A stretch of DNA of 64,000 bases from Marinicella meishanensis (GCF_019931145.1 NZ_JAIOUV010000003.1:186001-250000), one strand, 5' to 3'. Positions 7,450 to 16,694 are shown, counted from the stretch's first letter. Numbers and translations: made by a program. The notes: a model not told the origin generated them from the letters alone.

Positions 7450-9513
7450 ATGACCGCATCTGATCGCCACATTGCCGACCCATCTGCCACCCGTTCACCC
7501 ACCGCTGTGACCTGGTTGCTTGGCGATTGGCAATACCGGCCAGACAATGGGGAGTTGCGTCAAGGCCGCACCATTCAGCGCTTGCCCACCCAGTTGAATG
7601 CGGTGCTGAACTTGTTGGTCAAGCAAGCGCCCAAAGTGGTGACCCGCGAACAATTTTTGGACCAAGTGTGGACCAACAAATGGGTCAATGAGGACGCCTT
7701 GTCCCGCACCATCGCAGAATTGCGCAAATTGCTGGGTGATTCAGCCAGTCAAGCGAAATACATCAAAACCATCCCCAAAAAAGGCTACCAACTGGCGCTG
7801 CAACCCCAACCATTGCGCCACCGCCGACAACGACAAGCGGTTGGTGCCCTGCTGATGCTTGGGGTGTTGCTGTTACTGGGTCTGGTGTGGTCATGGTCGT
7901 CACACCAGTCGGTCGCCGAGACCTTGCAGCAAGCGGTGGCGGGTGCCAGTCGGGTGACGGCATTGCCCGGCATGGAACAACAAAGCACCCTCAGTGCCGA
8001 TGGTCAATGGCTGACCTATGTGCGACAACGACCGAATGACAGCGTGGTGGTGATTCAGTCATTGACCGATGCCAATGAACAACACCTCATCGAACTGGCC
8101 AGGCACCGCCTGGCATCGCCTTACTATGCGCCCGCCACCGGACAGGTGTTCATGACGGCCCGTGATCAAACCCGTTGTTTTTTGAAGGCTTATGACATGG
8201 CCAGCGCCACTTTCACCGACTTGGCGCCTTGTGCCTACAGCGGTGAATCCCGCTCTTTGGCCTGGCAAGCAGCGCAGCGTTTGTTGGCCTTTTCAGCACC
8301 GAATGCGGCTGGCTTGATTGGCATCCAGCAGTGGTCTTTTGATCGGGGCGGCGTCATTGAATTGACGCAACCGCCCAGCAGTGATTTGGCCGATTGGTCA
8401 CCGGCCTTCAGTCCCGATGGCCGGTGGCTGAGCTTTTCCCGTGGCAACCAATCGGTGCGCAACTTGTGGTTGCAGAATTCAGCCACCGGTGAGGCTGAAC
8501 CGCTGACCAGCGGCGAACATTACACCATCAGCCACAGTTGGTACGATGATGAGCATGTGGTGTTCGATTCGGATTTGAGTGGCAGCCGCCAATTGTGGGT
8601 GCTCAACATCCACGACCGCCAACCACAGTTGTTGGGGGCTTATGGCGCCCAACACCCCTCATTCGATGCGGTCCGGGCGCTGATGACTTATCAAACAGTC
8701 AGTTATGAAGCGAACATTTGGATGTATGACATCCCCAGCGGTGAACTGCAACGTTTGGTGCATTCCACCAAATACGACAATTATCCCAACTTCGGGCCCA
8801 ATGGCCGGCGTTTTTTGTTTTCCAGCAACCGCTCAGACCAAAGTGCCATTTGGTCCTATGACCTGGATACCGGGACCGAACAGCAAGTGTTTGCCTTGGC
8901 CGAGACCAAACTGACCCGGCCGCATTGGCATGGGCCGGACAACCAAATCATCATGACCCGCAATGATGCCAGTGGTTACAGCAGCTTACTTTTGGATTTG
9001 GCATCTTCGCGCACCGACACCATCGATTTTGGCATGGGTCACATGGACACCCAATTTCACCAGGGTGCGTATTTTGCTTTGGCCAAATCGGCGGCGGTGC
9101 ACAACCGCATCTTGCATTGGCAAACAGGACAGGTGTCGGTGTTGCCGCCGTTGGCAGTCAGTCGCTTCATGGTGACCACTGACGGACAATTGCTGTACAG
9201 CAAAAGCGATGCCGATGGTTTGTACTTGTATGATCCAGTGTCCCAACAAGAGTCTTTGTTATTGGCTGATTTTTCGCGACAGGCTTTGAATCTGTGGACC
9301 ACCGTCAACCATTCGGTGTACCATGACCAGGGTGGCGAAGATGCGGGTTTGTGGCACCTGGATTTGCGCACCGGCACCCGCCGCAAGATCACCGACCATC
9401 GGCCGTATTCGGTGGGCACTTCATTGAGTGTGAATCGCGCTGAGACTCAAATTTTGTTGACCCGCACCGATCGCGCCGAATCTGACATCCTGTTGGTGTC
9501 GCTGAAACCATGA
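7450..9513 (+). CDS. CadC-like winged-helix regulator with TM helix and periplasmic PD40 propeller
   Basis: A 687-residue protein. An OmpR/PhoB-type winged helix occupies about residues 24-115 (GELRQG..., VVTREQFLDQVW, ISKxKGYQL-like end), one TM helix lies at about 132-150, and a periplasmic domain of repeated WD40-like/TolB (PD40) blades follows (WSPAFSPDGRWLSFS, FGPNGRRFLFSSNRSDQ). The layout is that of a one-component membrane-bound transcription factor that senses something outside the cytoplasmic membrane, as in CadC/ToxR. The signal and targets are unknown; the divergent propeller gene is an obvious candidate target. The following DUF938 gene begins within 16 bp, which suggests cotranscription. 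Confidence 0.88.
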   Translation: MTASDRHIADPSATRSPTAVTWLLGDWQYRPDNGELRQGRTIQRLPTQLNAVLNLLVKQAPKVVTREQFLDQVWTNKWVNEDALSRTIAELRKLLGDSASQAKYIKTIPKKGYQLALQPQPLRHRRQRQAVGALLMLGVLLLLGLVWSWSSHQSVAETLQQAVAGASRVTALPGMEQQSTLSADGQWLTYVRQRPNDSVVVIQSLTDANEQHLIELARHRLASPYYAPATGQVFMTARDQTRCFLKAYDMASATFTDLAPCAYSGESRSLAWQAAQRLLAFSAPNAAGLIGIQQWSFDRGGVIELTQPPSSDLADWSPAFSPDGRWLSFSRGNQSVRNLWLQNSATGEAEPLTSGEHYTISHSWYDDEHVVFDSDLSGSRQLWVLNIHDRQPQLLGAYGAQHPSFDAVRALMTYQTVSYEANIWMYDIPSGELQRLVHSTKYDNYPNFGPNGRRFLFSSNRSDQSAIWSYDLDTGTEQQVFALAETKLTRPHWHGPDNQIIMTRNDASGYSSLLLDLASSRTDTIDFGMGHMDTQFHQGAYFALAKSAAVHNRILHWQTGQVSVLPPLAVSRFMVTTDGQLLYSKSDADGLYLYDPVSQQESLLLADFSRQALNLWTTVNHSVYHDQGGEDAGLWHLDLRTGTRRKITDHRPYSVGTSLSVNRAETQILLTRTDRAESDILLVSLKP

Positions 9514-9528
9514 ATGTTGAACCGAGCC

Positions 9529-10131
9529 ATGACCACTGACAAACCTTTTGCCCCCGCTTGTGAACGCAACCAAGCGGTGATTCTGGAGTCCTTGCGGCAG
9601 CACCTGCGACCTGGTGACCGGCGGTTGTTTGAGGTGGGCAGCGGCACCGGACAACACGCCGTGTTCATGGCGCCTCAGTTACCACAATTGACCTGGCAGA
9701 CATCTGATGTGGCCGCCAACCATGCGGGCATTCAACAGTGGCTGGACGAAGTGCCCGATGCCGCCATCATACCACCGGTGCAGTACACCATTGGCCAGGA
9801 TCCGTGGCCCATGGTGTCGCTCGACGTGGTGTTCACAGCCAACACCTTACACATCATCAGTGCGGCATTGATTGCCAATTTGTGTCTTGATCTGGGGCAT
9901 AACCTGGAGGCGGGCAACCGGCTGTTCATCTATGGGCCATTCAAATACGGTGGCCAATTCACCACCGCATCCAATGCCGAATTCGATCAATGGCTCAAAG
10001 AACGGGATCCGGACAGTGGCATCCGTGACATCGAATGGCTCACAGACTTGCTGACACCGCATGGCATTCAATTGCTGCACGATTTGGACCTGCCCGCCAA
10101 CAACCAAATGCTCATCTATCAAAAATCATGA
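9529..10131 (+). CDS. DUF938 family SAM-dependent methyltransferase
   Basis: A 200-residue protein with the DUF938 hallmarks: an N-terminal KPFAPACERN, the SAM-binding motif I at about residue 35 (FEVGSGTGQH), an acidic strand end (WQTSDV), and a FKYGG motif at about 143. Targets of the family are unknown. The ATG at 9529 fits the family N-terminus; the ATG at 9514, directly after the stop of the preceding gene, is also in frame. Its stop overlaps the next start by 4 nt (ATGA), which implies translational coupling with the PLP enzyme. Confidence 0.85.
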   Translation: MTTDKPFAPACERNQAVILESLRQHLRPGDRRLFEVGSGTGQHAVFMAPQLPQLTWQTSDVAANHAGIQQWLDEVPDAAIIPPVQYTIGQDPWPMVSLDVVFTANTLHIISAALIANLCLDLGHNLEAGNRLFIYGPFKYGGQFTTASNAEFDQWLKERDPDSGIRDIEWLTDLLTPHGIQLLHDLDLPANNQMLIYQKS

Positions 10132-11135
10132 TCACCATCCAAGACATCCAAGCCGCCCACCAGCGCATTTTGCCCCACATCAACCACACCCCTGTGGTGA
10201 CCTCCAGCCGATTGAACCATTGGTTGGGACATGAAATCCATTTCAAAGTGGAGTGCTTGCAGAAAGTCGGTGCTTTTAAAGCCCGTGGCGGCTGTAATGC
10301 GGTGCAAGTGCTGCGCGAGCAACAGCCCAACATCCGCCAAGTGGTGGCCAATTCATCAGGTAACCACGGTCAGGCGGTGGCCTGGGCGGCCAGTTTGTTT
10401 GGCCTTCCTGCGGCGGTTTATATGCCGACCTTTGCATCACAGGTCAAGGCCCAGGCAATCCGTGATTATGGGGCCGAAGTGGTTGCATTGAGCACCCGCC
10501 AGGCCGTCGATCAAGCGGTGGCCGATGCGGCCCAAGCCGATGGGGTGCACTGGATACCCCCCTTCAATGATTGGTCGGTGATCGCCGGGCAGGGCACCGC
10601 CATGTATGAAGCCTTGCAACAAATCGACCAACCACTGGATGCGGTTTTTGCCCCCTGTGGCGGCGGTGGGTTGATTTCTGGCACCTTGGTGGCCACCCGC
10701 CATGCCCAAGCCCGGGCCCAAGTGTTCGCGGTGGAACCGAAAGCCGGGGACGATGCCATGCGGTCCTATCTGAGTGGTCAAATACAGCACTTGGACGATG
10801 CCCCCAAAACCTTGGCCGATGGGGCCATGACTTTGTCGGTCGGGGAAAAAACCTTTGCCCACATCCAACAATTGGATGGTTTCTTTGCGGTGGAAGAAAG
10901 CCCGATGGCCTACTGGACCCAGTGGTTACAGCATTTGTTGAAACTGCACGTGGAGCCAACTTCGGCCATGGTCATGGATGGGGTCTGTCAGTGGTTGCGC
11001 GGGCGGCCCAGCAAACCCAGTCAAAAAATCATGGTGGTGTTGTCAGGCGGCAACATCGATGCCAAAACCATGCAAAAAATCTGGCAAACCGATCATTTGG
11101 TGCAGACACCCCGTGTGGACCTAGGCTGGCCATGA
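10128..11135 (+). CDS. PLP-dependent threonine/serine ammonia-lyase or serine racemase family enzyme
   Basis: A 335-residue fold-type II PLP enzyme. The Schiff-base lysine is Lys51 in VGAFKARGG (family pattern S/G-x-F-K-x-R-G). The phosphate-binding glycine loop is CGGGGL at about residue 183, and the substrate-binding NSSGNHGQA motif is at about 76. The length fits serine racemase and the short, ACT-less threonine dehydratases, or threo-3-hydroxyaspartate dehydratase; the exact substrate cannot be decided by eye. It would release ammonia from a hydroxy amino acid or racemise serine in the cytoplasm. The start at 10128 overlaps the DUF938 stop. The next gene is convergent. Confidence 0.85.
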   Translation: MITIQDIQAAHQRILPHINHTPVVTSSRLNHWLGHEIHFKVECLQKVGAFKARGGCNAVQVLREQQPNIRQVVANSSGNHGQAVAWAASLFGLPAAVYMPTFASQVKAQAIRDYGAEVVALSTRQAVDQAVADAAQADGVHWIPPFNDWSVIAGQGTAMYEALQQIDQPLDAVFAPCGGGGLISGTLVATRHAQARAQVFAVEPKAGDDAMRSYLSGQIQHLDDAPKTLADGAMTLSVGEKTFAHIQQLDGFFAVEESPMAYWTQWLQHLLKLHVEPTSAMVMDGVCQWLRGRPSKPSQKIMVVLSGGNIDAKTMQKIWQTDHLVQTPRVDLGWP

Positions 11136-11185
11136 TTTGTGAACTGCTTGTAACAGGAGTTTGGCAGGCCTCAGGGGCGCTTTGA

Positions 11186-13453
11186 TCACAATTCCCTGAC
11201 CAGGCGGAAGCCGATGTGCGAATGGGTTTCATCGGGACGCGCCGCCACCGGGGTGTTGTTGGTGGTGCCGGCCCCTGAACGCCAGGAAGTGCCCATGGCA
11301 CAGGCACTGGCGGTGCCACAGGTGGTGGCCCACTCACTGACATTACCGACAAAATCATGGACCCCGGTTTGGGCTCGATGGCTTTTCACGGCGGTGGTGA
11401 ACACCGCACCCGATTCACAAGCCAGTGGGTTGTCCGTGGCTTTGCTTTCACCAGCGATTTCTTGCCCCGCCAAATTACCGACCTGGCAATCAAGTTGGGT
11501 GGTCAATTGGCGGTTGAGCAGTTGGTATTCTTGGTTGGTGGGCAAGCGATAACGGTGCCCAGTCTGGTCCGACAGCCAGTTGGCATAGGCCTCGGCATGG
11601 GCCGCGGTCACGCAGACCACTGGGTGGGAGTTGCTTTGCTCAAATGGTGGCTTTTCCCAGGTTTTTTTGAAAAACACTTTCTTGTCAAAATGGTGACACT
11701 TGTCATCGGTCATGCCGTCGCCAGCAAATTGGGCGAATTGGCCCACAGTCACCTCGTGCTCACCGAGTAAGAAATCAGTCAAGGTGGAGCCGTTGGGCAC
11801 CGCAAAGAAAATGAACCGATGGCCCAACTGATCATCGTATACATCGCCGGTCTGGGGGATGTTGTTGTAAGAGTTTTGTAAATCGGTGACAAAAGCATAA
11901 TCAGGTTTCAATACCGCTGACATGTTTAAATAGCGCTCAGCCAGTGGGTTGTTGCGGCGCAGGGTCACGGCTTGGTTGACCAAGCCTTGGGTGGTGCTGA
12001 GGATGTTGCTGATGGAGCTGTCAAACTGGGCACTGTTGATTTGGTAGGCATCCAGGTATTCAACAAAGGATTCCAGGTGCGTCAGGGCCTCATCAAAGGC
12101 CTGTTCTTCCAGTTTGCGGTCGATCAAATTGAAATAGTAGCGGCCCACTTGATGCAAGCCATTGCGGGCGGCTTCATTGTTCGGTTGTTCCAACAGCACT
12201 TGATAAAACTTGTCAGCGGCATTGTCCCCTTTGGGTTTGGTTAAGCGATACCGTTGTAACAATTCTTGGGCTTCATTGAGGGTCACTTCCACCGACATTT
12301 GGTTGATGGTTTCGTTGTCCAGATTGCCGGTTAAATCGACCTTTTCTTCGGCGGCTTCATCGGCCACGGTGACCACGCCGACCGACAATTCCAATGGTTT
12401 GGATGGCGTGGCTTCCACCACCGGCTCTGGCACTTCGGCTTGGGTTTCACTGGCCACCACCTCGGTGCTTGCAGCCACCGGTTCATCGTCACTGTGGCGG
12501 GTGAAAAACAGGGCCGCCATGGCCACCAACACCAAGCCGGCCAGGGCACCCCAAAGGTAAGGCTTTTTGTGCCCGGGTTGGGTGGCCGTCGGGGTTTCCG
12601 CTGGTTGCCGGTGTTTACCATACTTGATCGCCAACAACGCATCTTTCAGTTCTTCAACCGTGTCATACCGTTCGTTGGGGTCTTTGGCCAGACAATTGTC
12701 AATGATCGGTTGCCATTCTGCCAGGGCCGCAGGCAGTTCTGGGATGGGCTTGTTGATGTGCGACATCAAGATGGAAAAATCGTTGTTGGCCTGGAACACA
12801 TGATCGCCGGTCAATTTCTCATATATGATGCAACCCAAACTGTAGATGTCGCTGTGTCGGTCAATTTCTTTGGATTGAATTTGTTCCGGGCTCATGAAAT
12901 GGGCACTGCCCAACAATTGCGTCTCTTTGGTTTTGCGTTTGGTGTTTTTCGAGATCGCGATGCCGAAATCGGCGATCTTGATGCGGCCAAACTGATCAAA
13001 CAAAATGTTGTCAGGTTTCAAATCCCGGTGGATGATGCCGTGTTGGTGGGCATGCGACAGGCCATCACAAATTTGGCACAGCAGCTCAATCAGATGATCA
13101 GAGCTGGTACAAATGATTTCACCAAAATCACCGTGGGTGAGGTAGGGCATGGTGAAATAGGCCAAGCCCGAGGGCAGTTTCTTGGCCTCATAAATGCTGA
13201 TGATGTGGGGGTGGTCCAGCGAAGCCACTGTTTTGGCTTCATCGACAAAGCGCTCGGCCAGATTTTTGTCGTCCATGACCAATTTTTTCAACACTTTGAT
13301 CGCCACCTTGCGCTGCAGAGAAATTTGACGGCCCAAATAAACCGCCGACATGCCGCCCTCGCCAATCTTGTCAAGGATGGTGTGGTCCGGTATGTTCAAA
13401 TTGAGCTTAGGAACTGTTTTCAACTGTGCAAGGCGTTGTTCATCGAAATTCAT
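11186..13453 (-). CDS. Ser/Thr protein kinase (PknB type) with TM helix and formylglycine-generating-enzyme-like C-terminus
   Basis: A 755-residue protein. The kinase domain spans about residues 25-285, with glycine loop GEGGMSAVYLG, Lys53, Glu72, catalytic Asp144 in HRDLKPDN and Asp162 of DFG, so it looks active. One TM helix (about 302-322) is followed by an acidic Pro/Val-rich stretch and a helical region. The C-terminal part (about 560-755) resembles the SUMF1/EgtB/PvdO fold (FLLGEHEVTVGQFAQF, VGNVSEWATTC, HIGFRLVREL). In other bacteria such fusions are extracytoplasmic sensors rather than proven formylglycine enzymes. The start at 13453 is preferred; an upstream in-frame start exists at 13483. 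Single gene, divergent from uup. Confidence 0.88.
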   Translation of the reverse strand: MNFDEQRLAQLKTVPKLNLNIPDHTILDKIGEGGMSAVYLGRQISLQRKVAIKVLKKLVMDDKNLAERFVDEAKTVASLDHPHIISIYEAKKLPSGLAYFTMPYLTHGDFGEIICTSSDHLIELLCQICDGLSHAHQHGIIHRDLKPDNILFDQFGRIKIADFGIAISKNTKRKTKETQLLGSAHFMSPEQIQSKEIDRHSDIYSLGCIIYEKLTGDHVFQANNDFSILMSHINKPIPELPAALAEWQPIIDNCLAKDPNERYDTVEELKDALLAIKYGKHRQPAETPTATQPGHKKPYLWGALAGLVLVAMAALFFTRHSDDEPVAASTEVVASETQAEVPEPVVEATPSKPLELSVGVVTVADEAAEEKVDLTGNLDNETINQMSVEVTLNEAQELLQRYRLTKPKGDNAADKFYQVLLEQPNNEAARNGLHQVGRYYFNLIDRKLEEQAFDEALTHLESFVEYLDAYQINSAQFDSSISNILSTTQGLVNQAVTLRRNNPLAERYLNMSAVLKPDYAFVTDLQNSYNNIPQTGDVYDDQLGHRFIFFAVPNGSTLTDFLLGEHEVTVGQFAQFAGDGMTDDKCHHFDKKVFFKKTWEKPPFEQSNSHPVVCVTAAHAEAYANWLSDQTGHRYRLPTNQEYQLLNRQLTTQLDCQVGNLAGQEIAGESKATDNPLACESGAVFTTAVKSHRAQTGVHDFVGNVSEWATTCGTASACAMGTSWRSGAGTTNNTPVAARPDETHSHIGFRLVREL

Positions 13454-13624
13454 TTTATGCCTGTTATTGACCCTTTGCAGCAAATTTAGGCAATACTTGA
13501 TGGCAAAACTGTGACGGCCATCAAAAGAATTCGGTGGTATAAAAATGTCATTTTACGTACATCTTAAAAAGTGTCAAATTTGGTCAATGAATTCATCGAA
13601 CCACACAAAAAGCCCGGCAATCAC

Positions 13625-13652
13625 TTGAGCTTGGCGGTGTTCTGATTACAAT
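13625..13652 (+). promoter_or_regulatory. Probable sigma-70 promoter of uup
   Basis: A -35 TTGAGC (13625-13630) and a -10 TACAAT (13647-13652) are separated by 16 bp, and the ATG is 28 bp downstream of the -10. Confidence 0.55.
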
Positions 13653-13679
13653 GTGGGCCTTTGTCAGCCTATTTATCTC

Positions 13680-15542
13680 ATGTCCCTGATTCATTTTGAT
13701 CGTGTCTCCATTGATTTTGGTGCCAAGCCGGTGTTGGATGCAGTCAACCTGACCATCAACAAAGGTGAAAAGCTGGCTTTGATCGGGCGCAATGGTGAAG
13801 GAAAATCCACTTTGTTGAAGATCATGGCCGGCGAAATCCCAGTGGATGACGGTCAAGTGATCAAACAAGACGGCATCAAAGTGGCGATGATGAAACAATC
13901 GGCCGCCGATGAATCCGAATCAACGGTGCGTCAGTTTTTGTTGCATGCTTTGGGCCAGGTGGGTCATGCCCTGGAACAATATGAGTCAACCACCGACCCC
14001 CAACAATTGGCTCGGCACCAACAAGTGATCGATGAGCACCACGGTTGGGATTTGTTGCAACAAATCGAAGTGGTGACCTCGCGCTTGAAGCTGGAGCCCG
14101 ATGCGGTGATCAGGTCATTGTCAGGCGGGGTTCGGCGCCGCATCAATCTGGCGGCGGCCCTGGTGCAACAACCCGATGTGTTGTTGTTGGATGAGCCCAC
14201 CAACCATTTGGACATCGAAAGCATCCTGTGGTTACAGGACCTGGTGGCGCGGTTGCATTGTGCGGTGGTGTTTGTGACCCATGACCGGGCCTTTCTGCGG
14301 CACATCGCCAATGGCATCATCGAACTGGACCGCGGGCACATTCACCAATACGTTTGTGGCTATGACAAATATTTGGAGCGCCGTGAAGCCCGGCTGGCGG
14401 CTGAGGTCAAAGAATGGCAGCGCTTGGACAAAAAGCTCAGCCAAGAAGAAATTTGGGTGCGTCAAGGCATCAAAGCCCGCCGCACCCGCAGTGAAAGTCG
14501 GGTCAGGGATCTGGTGGCCTTGCGCGAGGAGCGCAAAAATCGGCGGCAACAATCGGGCACCACTCAGGCCAGCATCAATGTGGCCGAAGCCAGCGGTAAA
14601 AAAGTCATCGTCACCCACAACCTGGGATTTCAATACGGTGACCAAACCATCGTCCAGGGCCTGACCTGCAAAATCATGCGCGGTGACAAAGTCGGCATCA
14701 TAGGACCCAACGGGGTGGGCAAGACCACTTTGGTGCGTTTGCTGTTGGGTGAGTTGGAACCAGACAGCGGTTCGGTGAAATTGGGAACCGGTTTGGAAGT
14801 GGCTTATTTTGATCAATTGAAACAAGCCATCAACGATGAAGACACGGTACAAAACAACCTGCAATTGGGCACCGACTTCGTCGAAATCAATGGCAAGTCC
14901 CGCCATGTGATTTCCTATTTACAAGACTTTTTGTTCAGTGCCGAGAAAATTCGGGGTCCGGCCAGCGTGTTGTCAGGCGGTGAACGCTCCCGATTGTTGT
15001 TGGCCCGATTGTTTGCGCGACCCGCCAACGTCATTGTGATGGATGAGCCAACCAATGATCTGGACATGGAAACCTTGGACTTGATTCAAGACCTGTTGTT
15101 CGAGTTTCAAGGCACTCTGATCCTGATCAGCCATGACCGGGACTTCATCGACCACGTCTGCACCCAGACCATCGTGTTTGAAAACCCAGTGGATGGGCAG
15201 TACCAAGTCAATGAATATGTCGGCGGGTATGAAGACTACCTGCGCCAACGCAAAACGCCGGTTGAAGCCAAACCAGAGAAAAAAACGGTGGCCACTGAAA
15301 AGCCCAAAAAAATCTCGGACAAAAAGCTCAGTTTCAATGAAAAATATGAATTGGAACAACTGCCCGAAAAAATCGATGCCTTGGAATCCGCCATCACCAC
15401 CTTGTCAAACCAAGTCTGCGAGCCGGATTTTTACAGCCAGGATGCCGCCACCATCAAACAAGTCACCACTGAATTGGCCCAAATGGAACAGGACCTGCAG
15501 GCTGCTTACGCCCGCTGGGATGAGTTGGAAGCCAAGACCTGA
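13680..15542 (+). CDS. uup: ABC-F ATPase Uup
   Basis: A 620-residue soluble protein with two ABC ATPase domains and no TM segments. Walker A motifs are GRNGEGKST and GPNGVGKTT, ABC signatures LSGGVRRR and LSGGERSR, and Walker B motifs LLLDEPTNHLD and IVMDEPTNDLD. The charged linker between the domains and a C-terminal coiled-coil extension (about 540-620, Lys/Glu rich) are typical of Uup rather than EttA or YheS. Family members act on ribosomes or on DNA intermediates; E. coli Uup affects precise transposon excision and ribosome assembly. ATG 13680 (MSLIHFDRVSIDF) fits the family start. It is monocistronic and followed by the repeat/relic region. Confidence 0.92.
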   Translation: MSLIHFDRVSIDFGAKPVLDAVNLTINKGEKLALIGRNGEGKSTLLKIMAGEIPVDDGQVIKQDGIKVAMMKQSAADESESTVRQFLLHALGQVGHALEQYESTTDPQQLARHQQVIDEHHGWDLLQQIEVVTSRLKLEPDAVIRSLSGGVRRRINLAAALVQQPDVLLLDEPTNHLDIESILWLQDLVARLHCAVVFVTHDRAFLRHIANGIIELDRGHIHQYVCGYDKYLERREARLAAEVKEWQRLDKKLSQEEIWVRQGIKARRTRSESRVRDLVALREERKNRRQQSGTTQASINVAEASGKKVIVTHNLGFQYGDQTIVQGLTCKIMRGDKVGIIGPNGVGKTTLVRLLLGELEPDSGSVKLGTGLEVAYFDQLKQAINDEDTVQNNLQLGTDFVEINGKSRHVISYLQDFLFSAEKIRGPASVLSGGERSRLLLARLFARPANVIVMDEPTNDLDMETLDLIQDLLFEFQGTLILISHDRDFIDHVCTQTIVFENPVDGQYQVNEYVGGYEDYLRQRKTPVEAKPEKKTVATEKPKKISDKKLSFNEKYELEQLPEKIDALESAITTLSNQVCEPDFYSQDAATIKQVTTELAQMEQDLQAAYARWDELEAKT

Positions 15543-15650
15543 AGGCTGAATCACATCAAACTTAATTACTCTCCATTCAGAATCATTGATTGGACCGAAC
15601 CCCGCAAATCAATCAAAATCTACTTACTTACATTTAATTTCAATTGGTAT

Positions 15651-15681
15651 CCGTCATCTTCGGGCTTGACCCGGGGATCCA
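15651..15681 (-). repeat. Hairpin repeat, type A, left copy of an inverted pair
   Basis: Read on the minus strand: TGG, 9-nt arm, TCAAG loop, 9-nt arm, GACGG. It matches the copy at 16003-16033 in inverted orientation with one mismatch over 31 bp. Further copies lie at 59440-60041. Confidence 0.9.
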
Positions 15682-15699
15682 CTGAATATTTGAACAGGC

Positions 15700-15990
15700 A
15701 TGTTGAAGCAATGCACTGTTTAGATCCTATCAAACTGAACTCAAGGCACTCTTGACACAGGTGTTACCAGCGACTTAGTAAAATGAGTCCAACGACATCG
15801 CACAGCTGCATTCGAAGGGTTCACATCAAAATGCAAAACCCACAAGTTGGTCTATTATGAGCAACACAGCAATATGTATGAATCCATTAAAAGGGAAAAA
15901 CTACTGCAAGATTGGAATCAGCAGAAGCAGGTCGAATTGATTGATAAGTTCAACCCTGAAGGGCTCGATTTATTCCATGAGGTCATTTGA
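15700..15990 (+). pseudogene. Decayed GIY-YIG endonuclease gene (YhbQ/UPF0213-like)
   Basis: One continuous frame of 97 codons, interrupted only by three stops: TAG at 15721, TGA at 15736 and TGA at 15784, with no frameshift. Reading through them gives a near-complete small GIY-YIG protein. The first motif is V-stop-IL where VYIL is expected. Then come GTL-D-TGVTSDLVK-stop (the second motif YxG changed to DTG, and the catalytic Arg codon turned into TGA), then EGFTSKCKTHKLVYYEQH, the SIKREKLLQDW helix, and an NPEGLDLFHE tail. Length and tail match intact members of about 90-100 residues. The last 38 codons (from ATG 15874) are open but lack the active site. It lies between inverted hairpin repeats. 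Confidence 0.85.
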
Positions 15991-16002
15991 GTGCATCAGA
16001 AA

Positions 16003-16033
16003 TGGATCCCCGGGTCAAGCCCGAGGATGACGG
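16003..16033 (+). repeat. Hairpin repeat, type A, right copy of an inverted pair
   Basis: TGG at 16003, arms at 16006-16014 and 16020-16028, TCAAG loop at 16015-16019, GACGG at 16029. It is the inverted partner of 15651-15681; the 321 bp between the two hold the GIY-YIG relic. Confidence 0.9.
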
Positions 16034-16132
16034 CTTTTAATAAACGATTGGATTCATTCCGTAGATTAGTCAAATTAAGTAATTAAATCCAATTCAGTTT
16101 AAATTACATCATTGACCCCATATATTTTTAGT

Positions 16133-16693
16133 ATGAATCAGAAAGAAAAATCAAAGCAAAGAATTGCTAAGCTTGAAGCGTTTGGATTTTGGGCTGAGTT
16201 TGTACTTCCAACAATGGTCAAAAATGTTATTAACATTGAATCCAGCTATCCTCATGATACCAATAACCCTGTATTGAGATTTTTAATTCCATTATCAATG
16301 AGGCATGTAGTTGAAAATACTTTATTGTCTTTGTTTGATGCTTGGACAATCTTAAATAAAGAATTGAAAAACAATCCATTTACTACTCTTGAAGACTTGA
16401 AGGATGATTATAGTAAAATAAGTATCATGAGAAGTAAGCTTGTTGCTCATAAAGAAGAAAACAGTATTGGGACAGATAAATATGAAAAGTGGTACTCTGA
16501 AAATTTTGGTAGTTATGAATCTGTGTTGATATTTCTAAAAGATTTTGCAAGCGATCTTGCAGAAAAATTAGATGATTTACCGATCGATGAAAACATCTCT
16601 GTGAGTATCTCATTAACAGAAACCATAACCAATGTAAGCGTTTCGGATTTTGAAGAGTTTATTTCAGCTTTAAAAGAAAAAAATATTTATTGA
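16133..16693 (+). CDS. AT-rich hypothetical protein, possible HEPN-fold protein
   Basis: A 186-residue all-alpha, charged protein. The G+C content is about 33-35%, against about 54% around it, which suggests recent transfer. Near residue 100 it has RSKLVAH, an R-x5-H that fits the R-x4-6-H active-site motif of HEPN ribonucleases, in a context (MRSKLVAHKEE) like AbiU2-type proteins (RNKxxAHxD). If so, it could be an RNA-cutting toxin or abortive-infection protein; this rests on one motif and is tentative. ATG 16133 is chosen over an in-frame TTG at 16112. No partner antitoxin gene is adjacent: the left neighbour is the GIY-YIG relic and the right one a convergent MarR-type gene that starts 1 bp after its stop. 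Confidence 0.7.
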   Translation: MNQKEKSKQRIAKLEAFGFWAEFVLPTMVKNVINIESSYPHDTNNPVLRFLIPLSMRHVVENTLLSLFDAWTILNKELKNNPFTTLEDLKDDYSKISIMRSKLVAHKEENSIGTDKYEKWYSENFGSYESVLIFLKDFASDLAEKLDDLPIDENISVSISLTETITNVSVSDFEEFISALKEKNIY

Positions 16694-16694
16694 T

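Noticed and set aside
12440-13489. A 349-residue frame opposite the kinase gene
   Set aside because: It is a shadow of the kinase on the other strand; the kinase has all catalytic motifs, while the shadow has none.
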